Below are positions 10,674-19,216 of a stretch of DNA of 64,000 bases, in pieces. The notes beneath the pieces are model-generated. The model worked only from the letters and a program-made list of their open reading frames with translations, did no database searches and was not told the origin of the DNA. The first letter of the stretch is position 1. Each line of letters starts with the position of its first letter. The stretch is from Opitutaceae bacterium (GTDB taxonomy: Bacteria; Verrucomicrobiota; Verrucomicrobiia; Opitutales; Opitutaceae): contig JAUYAK010000056.1 of NCBI GenBank assembly GCA_030693515.1, forward strand, positions 1 to 64,000, given 5' to 3'. Made by a program: the position numbers and the translations under genes.

Positions 10674-12170
10674 TCAGGCCAGAATCCCCTTCACGATCTG
10701 CGCCGGCACGACGCCCGTGAGCTTTTGGTCGAGGCCCTGGAACTTGAAGCTGAACTTCTCGTGGTCGAGGCCCATGAGGTGCAGGATGGTTGCGTGCAGG
10801 TCGCGGATGTGGACGGGGTCCTTCACGATGTTGTAGGACATCTCGTCGGTCTCGCCATGGACCGTGCCGCCCTTGATGCCGCCGCCGGCCATCCAGATCG
10901 AGAAGCAGCGCGGGTGGTGGTCGCGGCCGTAGTTCGTCTCGGTCAGCGTGCCTTGGCTGTAAACGGTGCGGCCAAACTCGCCGCCCCAGATCACGAGCGT
11001 GTCGTCGAGCATGCCGCGCTGCTTCAGGTCCTGCACGAGCGCGTAGCAGGGCTGGTCCACGTCCTTGCACTGCGCGGCGATGTCGCGCGGCAGCGAGCCG
11101 TGCTGGTCCCAGCCGCGGTGGAAGATCTGCACGAAACGCACGCCGCGCTCGACGAGCCGCCGCGCCATCAGCGCCGAACTCGCGAAGCTGCCCCGGACGC
11201 GCGCCTGCTCGCCGTAGAGCGCAAACGTCGCCTCGGACTCCTGTGACAGATCGGCGAGCTCGGGGATGCTGGCCTGCATGCGGAAGGCCATCTCGTATTG
11301 TTGCGTCCGCGTCTGGATTTCCGGATCGCCGACGGCTTCGTAGCTGCGGCGGTTGAGCTGCTCCAGGCCGTCGAGCATCGAGCGGCGCAGCTCGCGCGGG
11401 ATGCCGGGCGCATCGTTGAGATAGAGCACGGGATCGCCGCTGCCGCGGAAGGAAACGCCCGCGTGCTTGCCGGGCAGAAACCCACTGCCCCAGAGCCGCG
11501 CCGAGATCGCCTGCACATTGGAGAACGGGCTCGTGTGCTTCGCATGCAGCACGACAAACGCCGGCAAGTCCTGGTTGAGCGATCCGAGCCCGTAGGCGAG
11601 CCACGAGCCCATCGAGGCCTTCCCGTTCTGCATCGAGCCGGTGTAAACGAGCTGGTTGGCGGGCTCGTGATTGATGGCGTCGGTCTTCATCGAGCGGATG
11701 ATGCAGATGTCGTCCGCCATCTTCGCGATGTTGGGCAGCAGCTCGCTGATCCAGGCGCCGCTCTGGCCATGCTGCGAAAAATTGAAGCGCGCGGGCGCGA
11801 TGGGAAACGCCTTCTGCCCCGCCGTCATGCCGGTGAGCCGCTCGCCCTGGCCGGCCAGCCAGTCCTTGAGGTCTTCCTTGAAGCGACCGGCGAGGGCGGG
11901 CTTGTAGTCGAATAGTTCAAGCTGCGAAGGCGCGCCGATGAGCGAAACGTAGATCGCGCGCTTGGCCTTGGGCGCGATTTTCCACGGCTCGGTCATCGCA
12001 GTCTGGAGCGTGGCGGCGGCCGAGGCATTCGCGCCAAGGGCGCGCGGGCCGAGGAGCGCGCCGAGCGCGGCGACGCCGAGGCCCGTGCCGCTGCGGCGGA
12101 AAAACTGCCGGCGCGTGAGCGCGGCGTTGTAGGCCTCAAAGGTGGCTTGCCAGTCGGGGGGGAGATTCAT
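10674..12170 (-). CDS. DUF1501 family protein, Tat-exported (first pair)
   Basis: The 498-residue product starts with a twin-arginine segment (LTRRQFFRRSGTGLGVAALG) and shows DUF1501 blocks GAPSQLELFDYKP, INHEPANQLVY, WGGEFGRTVYSQG and GRDHHPRCFS. An in-frame ATG much further upstream exists, but it runs back through the 3' end of the neighbouring gene in the wrong frame; the ATG at 12170 precedes the Tat signal directly and is preferred. It lies 35 bases after PSCyt gene 12206-15358, its probable partner, with a palindromic repeat in the gap. It resembles the DUF1501 protein at 6747-8180 along its whole length but is clearly diverged, so the pair duplication is old. The substrate is unknown. 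Confidence 0.92.
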   Translation of the reverse strand: MNLPPDWQATFEAYNAALTRRQFFRRSGTGLGVAALGALLGPRALGANASAAATLQTAMTEPWKIAPKAKRAIYVSLIGAPSQLELFDYKPALAGRFKEDLKDWLAGQGERLTGMTAGQKAFPIAPARFNFSQHGQSGAWISELLPNIAKMADDICIIRSMKTDAINHEPANQLVYTGSMQNGKASMGSWLAYGLGSLNQDLPAFVVLHAKHTSPFSNVQAISARLWGSGFLPGKHAGVSFRGSGDPVLYLNDAPGIPRELRRSMLDGLEQLNRRSYEAVGDPEIQTRTQQYEMAFRMQASIPELADLSQESEATFALYGEQARVRGSFASSALMARRLVERGVRFVQIFHRGWDQHGSLPRDIAAQCKDVDQPCYALVQDLKQRGMLDDTLVIWGGEFGRTVYSQGTLTETNYGRDHHPRCFSIWMAGGGIKGGTVHGETDEMSYNIVKDPVHIRDLHATILHLMGLDHEKFSFKFQGLDQKLTGVVPAQIVKGILA

Positions 12171-12185
12171 GGCGGCAGGATGGTT

Positions 12186-12210
12186 GGGGCGGGTCACAGT
12201 CCCGCCTACT
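12186..12210. repeat. GGCGGGTC-type palindrome at a stop codon
   Basis: GGCGGG-TCACAGT-CCCGCC forms a hairpin. Its right flank (CCTACT) contains the TAG stop of the PSCyt gene at 12206. Copies of the same family sit at 20689-20713 and 62684-62707. Confidence 0.7.
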
Positions 12211-15200
12211 TGGTCAGTGCTTCGTCGAGGTTCATCACCTGGCTCGCGACGAGCGTCCAGGCGGCGAGTTCGGCAGGGTTCAGTTTTTCGTCGGCCGGGG
12301 ATTCGCCAACTTCGATGAGCTGGCGGGCGAGCGCGGGTTCTTTTTTGTAGGTCGCGAGCGCGGCGTCGTGCGTGCGGCGGACGACCGCGCGCTCGTCGCG
12401 CGTGAAGGTGCGCCCGAGCAGGCGCAGCGCGATGGCATCGAGCCGCGCGTCGAAGCGCGTCGAGGCGTGCAACGCGCGTGTGGCGAGCTGGCGCGACGCC
12501 TCGACAAAGAGCGGCTCGTTGAGCGTGACCAGCGCCTGCAGCGGGGTGTTGGTGCGATCGCGGCGCACGCAGGAGACCTCGCGGCTCGGGGCGTTGAGGA
12601 TGTCCATCGCGGGCGGCGGCGCGGTGCGTTTCCAGAGCGTGTAGATTGAGCGGCGGAAGAGGTTGTCGCCGACATCGGTTTTGTAGAAGCGCGTCGTCGA
12701 TTGCTTCATCGCGACCTCCTCCCAGATGCCTTCGGGCTGGTAAGGCCGCACCGGGCGGCCGCCGAGCTTCGCGACGAGCAGGCCCGAGGCGGCGAGCGCC
12801 TGATCGCGGAGCTGCTCGGCGTCGAGGCGATGACGCGGTCCGCGCGCCAGCAGGCGGTTTTCGGGATCGCGCTCGAGCAGCGCGGGGGTGACGGCGGCGG
12901 ATTGCCGGTAAGTCGCGCTCGTGACCATCAGGTGCACGAGCCGCCGATAATCCCATCCGCTCGCGCGGAACTCGACCGCCAGCCAGTCGAGCAGCTCCGG
13001 GTGCGACGGCCGCGCGCCCATGATCCCGAAGTCGCCCGTGCTTTCGACCAGGCCCGTGCCGAAGAGATGCTGCCATGCGCGGTTGACCGTCACGCGTGCG
13101 GTCAGCGGGTTCTCCGGGGCGACGACCCACTGCGCCAAGCCCAAGCGGTTGCGCGGCGCCTCGGCTGCCAGCGGCGGGAGCGCGGAGAGTGTGGCCGCGG
13201 GCACTTTTTCGCCCGGCAGGCTGTATTCGCCGCGATTGAGGATATGCGCGAACGGCTCGGATTCCTTTTTCTCCTCCATTACGAGCGTCACGCCGCCGCG
13301 CGCCCGGAGCGCGACCTCCTCGGCCAGGAGCCGGTCAAGCTGGGCGGCGACCGCCAGTGCCGGAGCGTCCACGGCGGTGTTAAAATGTCCGCGGAGGAGT
13401 TTTTTCTGCGCGGCCGTGCGCTGCTCCGCTTCGGCGGCAAGCGCCGCGCGGGTCTCGAGGACGTCGGCGAGGGCCTTGGCGTCGGCCACGGCGAAGCCGC
13501 GCGCGAAATGCCGCAGGTCCTGCACCCACACGGCGCCGTCGGAGAACGCCACCCCGGCGCCATCGCGGGAGCCGAGCCGCAGCGATGCGGCCGGCACGAT
13601 GTCGTGGGGAAAGCTGCTGACCTCGCCGGAATTCGCGCCGGCCTTGCCGTCCACAAAAAGATCGATCGCGCGGCTGCGGAGCGAGCCGGCGTCGTAGCTG
13701 AGGAGCAGGTGGTGCCACTCGCCAGGCGTCAGTGCCGCGCTGGCGACGCCGCGCGCGGTCACCCCGCCCCGCTCGTCGATGAAGAGCAGCCCCGGCTTGC
13801 CGTTCTCAAGAAACACCTCCCAGCCGCCACCCTTGGTGTCGTGCGCGAGCGACGAGAGCAGCGTGCCGCTCGGTGCGCCGTCCACGCGCACGAGCAGCGC
13901 AAAGCTCTCCGAGGCCTCGCGCCGCATCGCGACGGGCGGACCCACGACGAGCCCCGCGCCCTCAAGGCGGGTGGCCGGACCGTAGGGACCGGCCATCGCG
14001 TCCGCCGCCTCGGCCGCGACGAGCGGCAGGTGCAGCCGCGTCGCATGATCGACCGGCGGCACGGGCAATGTCTTTGCCGCGGCCAGCCACGTAGAAAAAT
14101 TTTCCTCCGCCTCGGGCGTGGCGGCCCGCTGCTTCGCTTCGCTGCGCAGCGCCGCGATCTCCGCCTGCAGCGCGGTCCAGCGCGTGCGATCGGCGACCGC
14201 CGGGATGAAGAGGTTCGGGCGCGTGTCGGACACGTTGCCGTCCATCGCGGGCATGGTGTTGTTGCGGAAAAACGCGGCGAGCGAGTAGAAGTCGCGCTGC
14301 GTGATCGAGTCGAACTTGTGATCGTGACACGCGGCGCAACCGGTCGTGAGCCCGAGCCACACCGTGCTCATGGTCTCGACGCGATCCTTGGCGTAGATGG
14401 CCTCGTATTCGGCGGCGATGGCGCCGCCTTCGCTCGTCGTGGGCAGGCAGCGGTTGAAGCCGGAGGCGACTTTCTGATCGAGCGTGGCCTCGGGCAGAAG
14501 GTCGCCGGCCATCTGCTCGATGGTGAAACGGTCGAACGGCATGTTCTGCCGGAACGCGTTCACCACCCAGTCGCGGTAGGGCCAGATCGAGCGGTAATTG
14601 TCGATGTGGATGCCATGGGTGTCGGCGTAGCGCACGGCGTCGAGCCACTGCCGCGCGAAATGCTCCGCGCTCGCATCGCTCGCGAGGAGCCGATCGACCG
14701 CGCGCGCATAGGCGGCCGGCGACGGATCGCGCAAAAATGCCGCGGTCTCCTCCGGCGTCGGCGGCAGGCCGGTGAGATCGAGCGTCACGCGGCGGAGCTG
14801 GCGCGCGGGCGATTCCGGCGCGGCTGGCGGGAGTTTTTCTTTCTCGAACCGCGCGAGGACGAAGGCGTCCACTGGATTTACGATTTGGAATTTACGATTT
14901 ACGATTGAAGGCACCGGCGGCCGGACTGGCGCGAGGAGCGACCAGTGTTCCTGGTATTCCGCGCCCTCGGCGATCCAGCGCTCCAGCAGCGCGATTTCCG
15001 CGGGCTTGAGCGTCTTGTGCGAATCAGGCGGAGGCATGATTTCCTCCGGGTCCTTGGTCTTGATGCGTTCGATGAGCGCACTCTCCGCGGGTTTCCCCGG
15101 GGCGATGGCGGGAAGATCGTCGCGCTGGGCGGTCGCATACTCCGCGCGGTCGAGCCGGAGCTTGGCCTTGCGCGTGCCTGAGTCAGGGCCGTGGCAGTGG

Positions 15201-15358
15201 AAGCAGTTCTCCGCGAGGATGGGCTGGATGTGGTCGTTGTAGCTGAGCTTTGCAGGCGCCGCCGCCGCGGCCAACGGCGCGACCAGCACCGGCCACAGCG
15301 CACGCCACGACGATGACACGAAACAGGGAATGACAGACGAAGAGGGGAAACCGGCCAT
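12206..15358 (-). CDS. PSCyt1/DUF1549/LamG-like/DUF1553 exported protein
   Basis: This intact 1050-residue protein has a signal peptide (to about residue 34), PSCyt1 with haem motif CFHCH near 52, DUF1549 (about 170-360, with YADTHGIHIDNYRSIWPYRD and CAACHDHKFD), a concanavalin/LamG-like insert (about 440-610, with PGEWHHLLLSYD) and DUF1553 (about 720-1000, with PENPLTARVTVNRAWQHLFG). It probably carries c-type haem outside the cytoplasm; the LamG fold suggests glycan or surface binding. It heads a minus-strand run of two PSCyt-DUF1501 pairs and is divergent from the sulfatase at 15478, so both may answer to one control region. Residues about 150-161 (NRKFQIVN) come from a short tandem repeat. 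The family is certain, the enzymatic role unproven. Confidence 0.93.
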   Translation of the reverse strand: MAGFPSSSVIPCFVSSSWRALWPVLVAPLAAAAAPAKLSYNDHIQPILAENCFHCHGPDSGTRKAKLRLDRAEYATAQRDDLPAIAPGKPAESALIERIKTKDPEEIMPPPDSHKTLKPAEIALLERWIAEGAEYQEHWSLLAPVRPPVPSIVNRKFQIVNPVDAFVLARFEKEKLPPAAPESPARQLRRVTLDLTGLPPTPEETAAFLRDPSPAAYARAVDRLLASDASAEHFARQWLDAVRYADTHGIHIDNYRSIWPYRDWVVNAFRQNMPFDRFTIEQMAGDLLPEATLDQKVASGFNRCLPTTSEGGAIAAEYEAIYAKDRVETMSTVWLGLTTGCAACHDHKFDSITQRDFYSLAAFFRNNTMPAMDGNVSDTRPNLFIPAVADRTRWTALQAEIAALRSEAKQRAATPEAEENFSTWLAAAKTLPVPPVDHATRLHLPLVAAEAADAMAGPYGPATRLEGAGLVVGPPVAMRREASESFALLVRVDGAPSGTLLSSLAHDTKGGGWEVFLENGKPGLLFIDERGGVTARGVASAALTPGEWHHLLLSYDAGSLRSRAIDLFVDGKAGANSGEVSSFPHDIVPAASLRLGSRDGAGVAFSDGAVWVQDLRHFARGFAVADAKALADVLETRAALAAEAEQRTAAQKKLLRGHFNTAVDAPALAVAAQLDRLLAEEVALRARGGVTLVMEEKKESEPFAHILNRGEYSLPGEKVPAATLSALPPLAAEAPRNRLGLAQWVVAPENPLTARVTVNRAWQHLFGTGLVESTGDFGIMGARPSHPELLDWLAVEFRASGWDYRRLVHLMVTSATYRQSAAVTPALLERDPENRLLARGPRHRLDAEQLRDQALAASGLLVAKLGGRPVRPYQPEGIWEEVAMKQSTTRFYKTDVGDNLFRRSIYTLWKRTAPPPAMDILNAPSREVSCVRRDRTNTPLQALVTLNEPLFVEASRQLATRALHASTRFDARLDAIALRLLGRTFTRDERAVVRRTHDAALATYKKEPALARQLIEVGESPADEKLNPAELAAWTLVASQVMNLDEALTK
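14876..14908. repeat. TTTACGATT short tandem repeat inside PSCyt gene
   Basis: Three copies of TTTACGATT lie in an AT-rich island within a very GC-rich gene. They encode the linker between PSCyt1 and DUF1549, the same place where gene 1-1432 carries a different repeat. Confidence 0.6.
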
Positions 15359-15421
15359 GGGGAGAAGCGGAGACTAAGAGATATTTTCGCCTGCTGTCTA
15401 CTCGCGGCATGGAAATCACCG

Positions 15422-15465
15422 CGGCCGGTCCGGGAAACGGGGTTGAACCCCGCGACTCCCGGCCG
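15422..15465. repeat. Palindromic element in divergent region before sulfatase
   Basis: Outer arms CGGCC/GGCCG (15422-15426 and 15461-15465) enclose CGGGGTT-G-AACCCCG (15438-15452, 7-bp stem). It sits 13 bases before the sulfatase ATG, between divergent genes. It could be a control site or one more intergenic repeat; a recognisable promoter is not seen. Confidence 0.4.
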
Positions 15466-15477
15466 ACACTGCGCACC

Positions 15478-17043
15478 ATGCGTCTCCCCCGCTCCACCCC
15501 GCTTCCGTTCCTGAGCCACCTGCGCTGCGCCGCCGCCGCCATGCTTGTGGCCGTCTCGCTCCTCGCCAGCGCGCTGCACGGTGCGACGCCGCGGCCCAAT
15601 GTGATCCTCTTCATCGCCGACGACGTGAGCTGGGACGACCTCGGCTGCACCGGCAACCCCGCCGCCCGCACGCCTCACCTCGACCGCCTCGCCACGCAGG
15701 GCCGCCGCTTCGACGCCGCCTACCTCGTCGCCAGCAGTTGCAGCCCGAGCCGCAGCAGCATCGTCACCGGCCGCTACCCGCACAACAACGGCCGCGCCTC
15801 CGAGCTCCACCAGCCCATCGCCGCCCACCTGCCGTGGTTTCCCGCGCTCCTCCGCGAGGCCGGTTACTACACGGCGCTGAGCGGCAAGCACCACATGACG
15901 GCCGAACCGCCCGTGGCCGGCGCGCCCGCCGCGGCCAAGCCTTTCGACCACGTCGATGCCGGCAAGGCCCCGGGCAACAGCGGCGGCCACGCCAACTGGG
16001 TGAGCGTCACGACCCAACGCCCGAAGGAGAAACCGTTCTTCTTCTGGTTCGCCGCCCTCGACGCCCACCGCGACTGGGACGGCGACAGGGAATGGCGTCC
16101 CGAACTCTACGGGCCGAAACACGACCCCGCCGCCGTCCGGGTGCCGGCCTACTTGCGCGACGACGCCGCCACGCGCGACGACCTCGCCTCCTACCATAAC
16201 GAGATCACGCGCTTCGACTACTTCGTCGGCCAAGTCGTCGCCGTCCTCGAGCGGGAAGGCACGCTCGCCAACACCGTAATCCTCGTGCTCGCCGACAACG
16301 GCCGCCCCTTCCCCCGCGCCAAGACCCGCCTGCACGACTCCGGGATGCAGACCTACTTCATTGCGCACTGGCCCGCCGGCCTCGCGCGTCCGGGCACACC
16401 GACCGCGAGCATGGTCAGCACCATCGACATCGCGCCCACCGTGCTCGAACTCGCGGGACTCGCCGCGCCGGCGACGTTTCAGGGCGTCAGTTTCGCTCCT
16501 GTGCTCCGTGATCCCGCGGCCATCGTGCGCCGTCATGCTTTCTCCGAGCACAATTGGCACGACTACGAGGCCCACGGCCGGTCCGTCCGCTCCGAAGGCT
16601 ACCTCTACCTGCTCAACCATCGGCCCGCCTTACCGTGGCAGGGGCCGGCCGACTCCGTGCGCAGTGCCTCGCATCTGGCGCTGCGCGCCGCCCGCGATGC
16701 CGGCAAACTGACGCCCGCGCAGGCCGACGTGTTTCTCGCCCCCCGGCCCAGCGAGGAACTCTACCACACGGCCACCGATCCGCTCCAAATGAAGAACCTC
16801 GCCGCCGATCCCGCGCATCGGGCCGCCAAAATCCGTCTCGCGAAACTGCTCGCCGATTGGTCCGCCGCGACGGGCGACACGGTGCCGGCCAAGCTCACGC
16901 CCGACGGTTTCGACCGGGAGACCGGCGTCGCCGTGCGCGTCTCCGACGCTCCCAAAGGCAAAGCCACCAAGGCCGCCGCCCGCGGCACCCCCGCCGGCAG
17001 CGAACGCAACGCCGCCTTCATCAACGCCCCCGGCCCGCGCTGA
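15478..17043 (+). CDS. Sulfatase (formylglycine-dependent, type I)
   Basis: The 521-residue product has an N-terminal hydrophobic export segment (about 12-37), then the alkaline-phosphatase-like sulfatase fold. The Ca2+-binding aspartates lie in FIADDVSWDDLG, and the modification site is Cys88-Ser-Pro-Ser-Arg92 followed by TGRYPHNNG. Cys88 would be converted to formylglycine, so a maturase must exist elsewhere. The C-terminal subdomain shows ELYHTATDPLQMKNLA, typical of the family. It should hydrolyse sulfate esters, perhaps on glycans, outside the cytoplasm; the exact substrate cannot be told. The start at 15478 is chosen because the signal peptide follows it directly; an in-frame ATG at 15409 would add 23 residues encoded by a palindrome. 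It is divergent from PSCyt gene 12206-15358. Confidence 0.93.
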   Translation: MRLPRSTPLPFLSHLRCAAAAMLVAVSLLASALHGATPRPNVILFIADDVSWDDLGCTGNPAARTPHLDRLATQGRRFDAAYLVASSCSPSRSSIVTGRYPHNNGRASELHQPIAAHLPWFPALLREAGYYTALSGKHHMTAEPPVAGAPAAAKPFDHVDAGKAPGNSGGHANWVSVTTQRPKEKPFFFWFAALDAHRDWDGDREWRPELYGPKHDPAAVRVPAYLRDDAATRDDLASYHNEITRFDYFVGQVVAVLEREGTLANTVILVLADNGRPFPRAKTRLHDSGMQTYFIAHWPAGLARPGTPTASMVSTIDIAPTVLELAGLAAPATFQGVSFAPVLRDPAAIVRRHAFSEHNWHDYEAHGRSVRSEGYLYLLNHRPALPWQGPADSVRSASHLALRAARDAGKLTPAQADVFLAPRPSEELYHTATDPLQMKNLAADPAHRAAKIRLAKLLADWSAATGDTVPAKLTPDGFDRETGVAVRVSDAPKGKATKAAARGTPAGSERNAAFINAPGPR

Positions 17044-17185
17044 CAGGGTGCGGGCGTGGTGCGAGTCGGGCGCGTTGCCGAGCTTCCGCACCCACCACTG
17101 GCGGAGGATCGACCGGAAGAAACTCATCGCGTTCGCGCGCCGGCACCCGGACATCATGTCCGGGCGGAATTTTGAGAAATGACTG

Positions 17186-17269
17186 AGGTGGGCGGGCACG
17201 TCCCTGTGCCCGCATTCGGTCACTTTGCGATTTACCGCCATGCGGGCACAGGGACGTGCCCGCCCACCT
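17186..17269. repeat. Perfect 30-bp inverted repeat between convergent genes
   Basis: Arms 17186-17215 and 17240-17269 are perfect reverse complements (AGGTGGGCGGGCACGTCCCT at the left end) with a 24-base spacer. It lies between the ends of the sulfatase and gatB, so it could act as a two-way terminator, though no T run follows. The rest of 17044-17302 shows no convincing gene. Confidence 0.85.
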
Positions 17270-17302
17270 GGCCGAAAATCTGAGACTCAAGGACGATCGG
17301 AC

Positions 17303-18799
17303 TTACATCCCCGCCAGCAGCCGCCGCAGCGTCTCGTCCACGAGCTTGGGGTTGGCCTTGCCCTTGGCGGCTTTCATCACCGGGCCCTTGAAGGCGTTGA
17401 TCGCGCTGTCCTTGCCAGCCTTGAACTCGGCGAGGGCCTTGGCATTCGCCGCGATGGAATCGCGGCACCATTGCTCAAGCTCGTTGTTGTCGGTGGGCGC
17501 GGCCTTGAGTCCGCGCTTCTCCGCGATCGCCTCCGGCAGCTCGCCGGTCGCAAACATCTCGGTGAAGATTTCCTTGGCCGCCTGGTTGAGCACGGTGCCG
17601 GCCTCGACGAGCTGCACGAGCGCGGCGAGGTGCGCGGGGCGGACCTTGGACGAGGCGAGCTCGATCTTCGCGTGGCCAATTTCACGCAGGAGATCGTTGG
17701 CGATCCAGTTGCCGACGGCCTGGGGTTTGCCGGAGAGCTTCGCGGCTTCCTCGAAATAATCGGCGAGCGCGCGGTCCCAGACGAGGACGGACGTGAGCGT
17801 GTAGGGCAGCGCGTAGTCGGCCTGAAACCGGCGCTGCTTCGCAAACGGCAGCTCCGGGCACTCGGCCTGCAGGCGTGCTTTCCACGCGGCATCGACCGCG
17901 ACGGGCAGCAGGTCGGGATCGGGAAAGTAGCGGTAGTCGTGCGCCTCCTCCTTGGTGCGGAGGGACTGCGAGGTGCCGGTCATGCCGTCGTAATCGCGCG
18001 TCTCCTGCACGATGGTGCCGCCGCGCTCGATCACGGCGAGCTGGCGCTTGATCTCGTGCTCGATGCCGTCGCGCACGAAGGAGATCGAGTTGAGGTTCTT
18101 CAGCTCGACCTTGGTGCCGAGCTTCGCCTGGCCGACGGGGCGGATGGAGATGTTGGCGTCGCAGCGGAGCTGGCCCTTCTCCATGTCGCAGTCGGAGATG
18201 CCCCCGTAGATCATCGTGGCGCGGATCGAGGTGAGGTAGGCGTAGGCCTCCTCGGCGCTGTGCATGGCGGGATCGGAAACGATCTCCATGAGGGGCGTGC
18301 CGGCACGGTTGTAGTCCACGAGCGATTCGGTCGCGCCGTGGTTGAGCTTGCCGACATCCTCCTCGAGGTGAATGCGTGTGAGCGGGATGTTTTTGTGCGC
18401 GCCCATGACGTTGCGCGCGGCGCCGGGCAGCTCGATCTCGACGGAGCCGCCGAGGCAGATGGGCTGGTCGTATTGCGAGATCTGGTAGTTCTTCGGCGAG
18501 TCGGGATAGAAATACTGCTTCCGGTCCCATTTGCAGACGGGCGCGATCTCGCAGCCGAGGAGGAGGCCGGCCTTGATGATGGCGTCGAGCGCGGCCTTGT
18601 TCATCACCGGCAGCGCGCCGGGCAGGCCGAGCACGACGGGATCGGTGAGCGAGTTGGGCTCGTGGCCGTAGCCCGCGGCGACGCGCGTGAAGACCTTGGA
18701 TGCGGTCTTGATCTGCACGTGGACTTCAAGGCCGATGACAGCCTCGTAGTTGATCGAGCTTTGAGACACAGAGGGCACGGAGTGAGTCACGGAGGTCAC
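17303..18799 (-). CDS. gatB: Asp-tRNA(Asn)/Glu-tRNA(Gln) amidotransferase subunit B
   Basis: The 498-residue product has the GatB catalytic domain (about 18-310: YEAVIGLEVHVQ, FYPDSPKNYQISQYDQP, signature VDYNRAGTPLMEIVSDP) and the C-terminal helical and YqeY-like tail (about 320-498). It phosphorylates misacylated Glu-tRNA(Gln) or Asp-tRNA(Asn) and accepts ammonia from GatA, in the cytoplasm. It is the last gene of the pheST-gatCA block, but a GxxExxY gene separates it from gatA. Its ATG overlaps the stop of that gene by four bases. The first 15 residues (MTSVTHSVPSVSQSS) are encoded by the flanking repeat of the inserted gene, and native family members start near YEAVIG, so the start was probably remade by the insertion. 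Confidence 0.96.
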   Translation of the reverse strand: MTSVTHSVPSVSQSSINYEAVIGLEVHVQIKTASKVFTRVAAGYGHEPNSLTDPVVLGLPGALPVMNKAALDAIIKAGLLLGCEIAPVCKWDRKQYFYPDSPKNYQISQYDQPICLGGSVEIELPGAARNVMGAHKNIPLTRIHLEEDVGKLNHGATESLVDYNRAGTPLMEIVSDPAMHSAEEAYAYLTSIRATMIYGGISDCDMEKGQLRCDANISIRPVGQAKLGTKVELKNLNSISFVRDGIEHEIKRQLAVIERGGTIVQETRDYDGMTGTSQSLRTKEEAHDYRYFPDPDLLPVAVDAAWKARLQAECPELPFAKQRRFQADYALPYTLTSVLVWDRALADYFEEAAKLSGKPQAVGNWIANDLLREIGHAKIELASSKVRPAHLAALVQLVEAGTVLNQAAKEIFTEMFATGELPEAIAEKRGLKAAPTDNNELEQWCRDSIAANAKALAEFKAGKDSAINAFKGPVMKAAKGKANPKLVDETLRRLLAGM

Positions 18800-18802
18800 A
18801 GA
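18766..18802. repeat. Left inverted flank of GxxExxY cassette
   Basis: CACAGAGGGCACGGAG-type sequence of about 37 bases, matched in inverse orientation at 19176-19211. It overlaps the gatB start. Confidence 0.65.
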
Positions 18803-19173
18803 GCAAGGCGCTTCAGGCCGCGGGTCAGAATGGTTGAGCGGAAATTAAGCAGAAGACCAATACGGCAGCGGGAGAATTTCAAATAAGTGAGGACTTGCGC
18901 ATCGTGAACATCGAGCAGGGTGTCCACGGTTTTAAGTTCAACGACAACAAGCCCGCCGACTAGAAAATCGAGCCGATAGGCATCATCGATCACCAAATCC
19001 TTGTAGGTGACGGGACAGTGCTTCTGCTCTTCAAACTCAAAGCCCCGCAGCCGCAACTCATGCGCCAATGCGCGCTGGTAAGCAGACTCCAGCAGCCCCG
19101 GCCCAAGTTCGCGATGCACCTCAATCGCCGCACCGATCACCTGCTCAGTGAGCTGATTAATTTCTGGATTCAT
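18796..19173 (-). CDS. GxxExxY family protein
   Basis: The 125-residue product carries the family signature GPGLLESAY (about 25-33) and a PD-(D/E)xK-like core (DFLVGGLVVVELKTVD, about 69-84), suggesting a nuclease-related fold. No function is established for the family. It is encoded between gatA and gatB, on the same strand, and ends four bases inside the gatB start. Almost identical 36-37-base sequences flank it in inverted orientation (18766-18802 and 19176-19211), which gives it the look of a small mobile or hitch-hiking cassette inside an essential operon. It may be carried passively. The family assignment is strong; the function is unknown. Confidence 0.88.
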   Translation of the reverse strand: MNPEINQLTEQVIGAAIEVHRELGPGLLESAYQRALAHELRLRGFEFEEQKHCPVTYKDLVIDDAYRLDFLVGGLVVVELKTVDTLLDVHDAQVLTYLKFSRCRIGLLLNFRSTILTRGLKRLAL

Positions 19174-19175
19174 CT

Positions 19176-19211
19176 CGGTGAACTCCGTGTTTCCTCTGTG
19201 CTCTCTGTGGT
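19176..19211. repeat. Right inverted flank of GxxExxY cassette
   Basis: Its reverse complement (CACAGAGAGCACAGAGG onward) matches 18766-18802 with few differences. It sits between the GxxExxY start and the gatA stop. Confidence 0.65.
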
Positions 19212-19216
19212 AAAAA

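Noticed and set aside
12701-14908. A plus-strand reading frame of about 735 codons opposite a PSCyt gene
   Set aside because: Antisense shadow of DUF1549/DUF1553 coding sequence; Arg/Gly/Ala-rich with no motifs.
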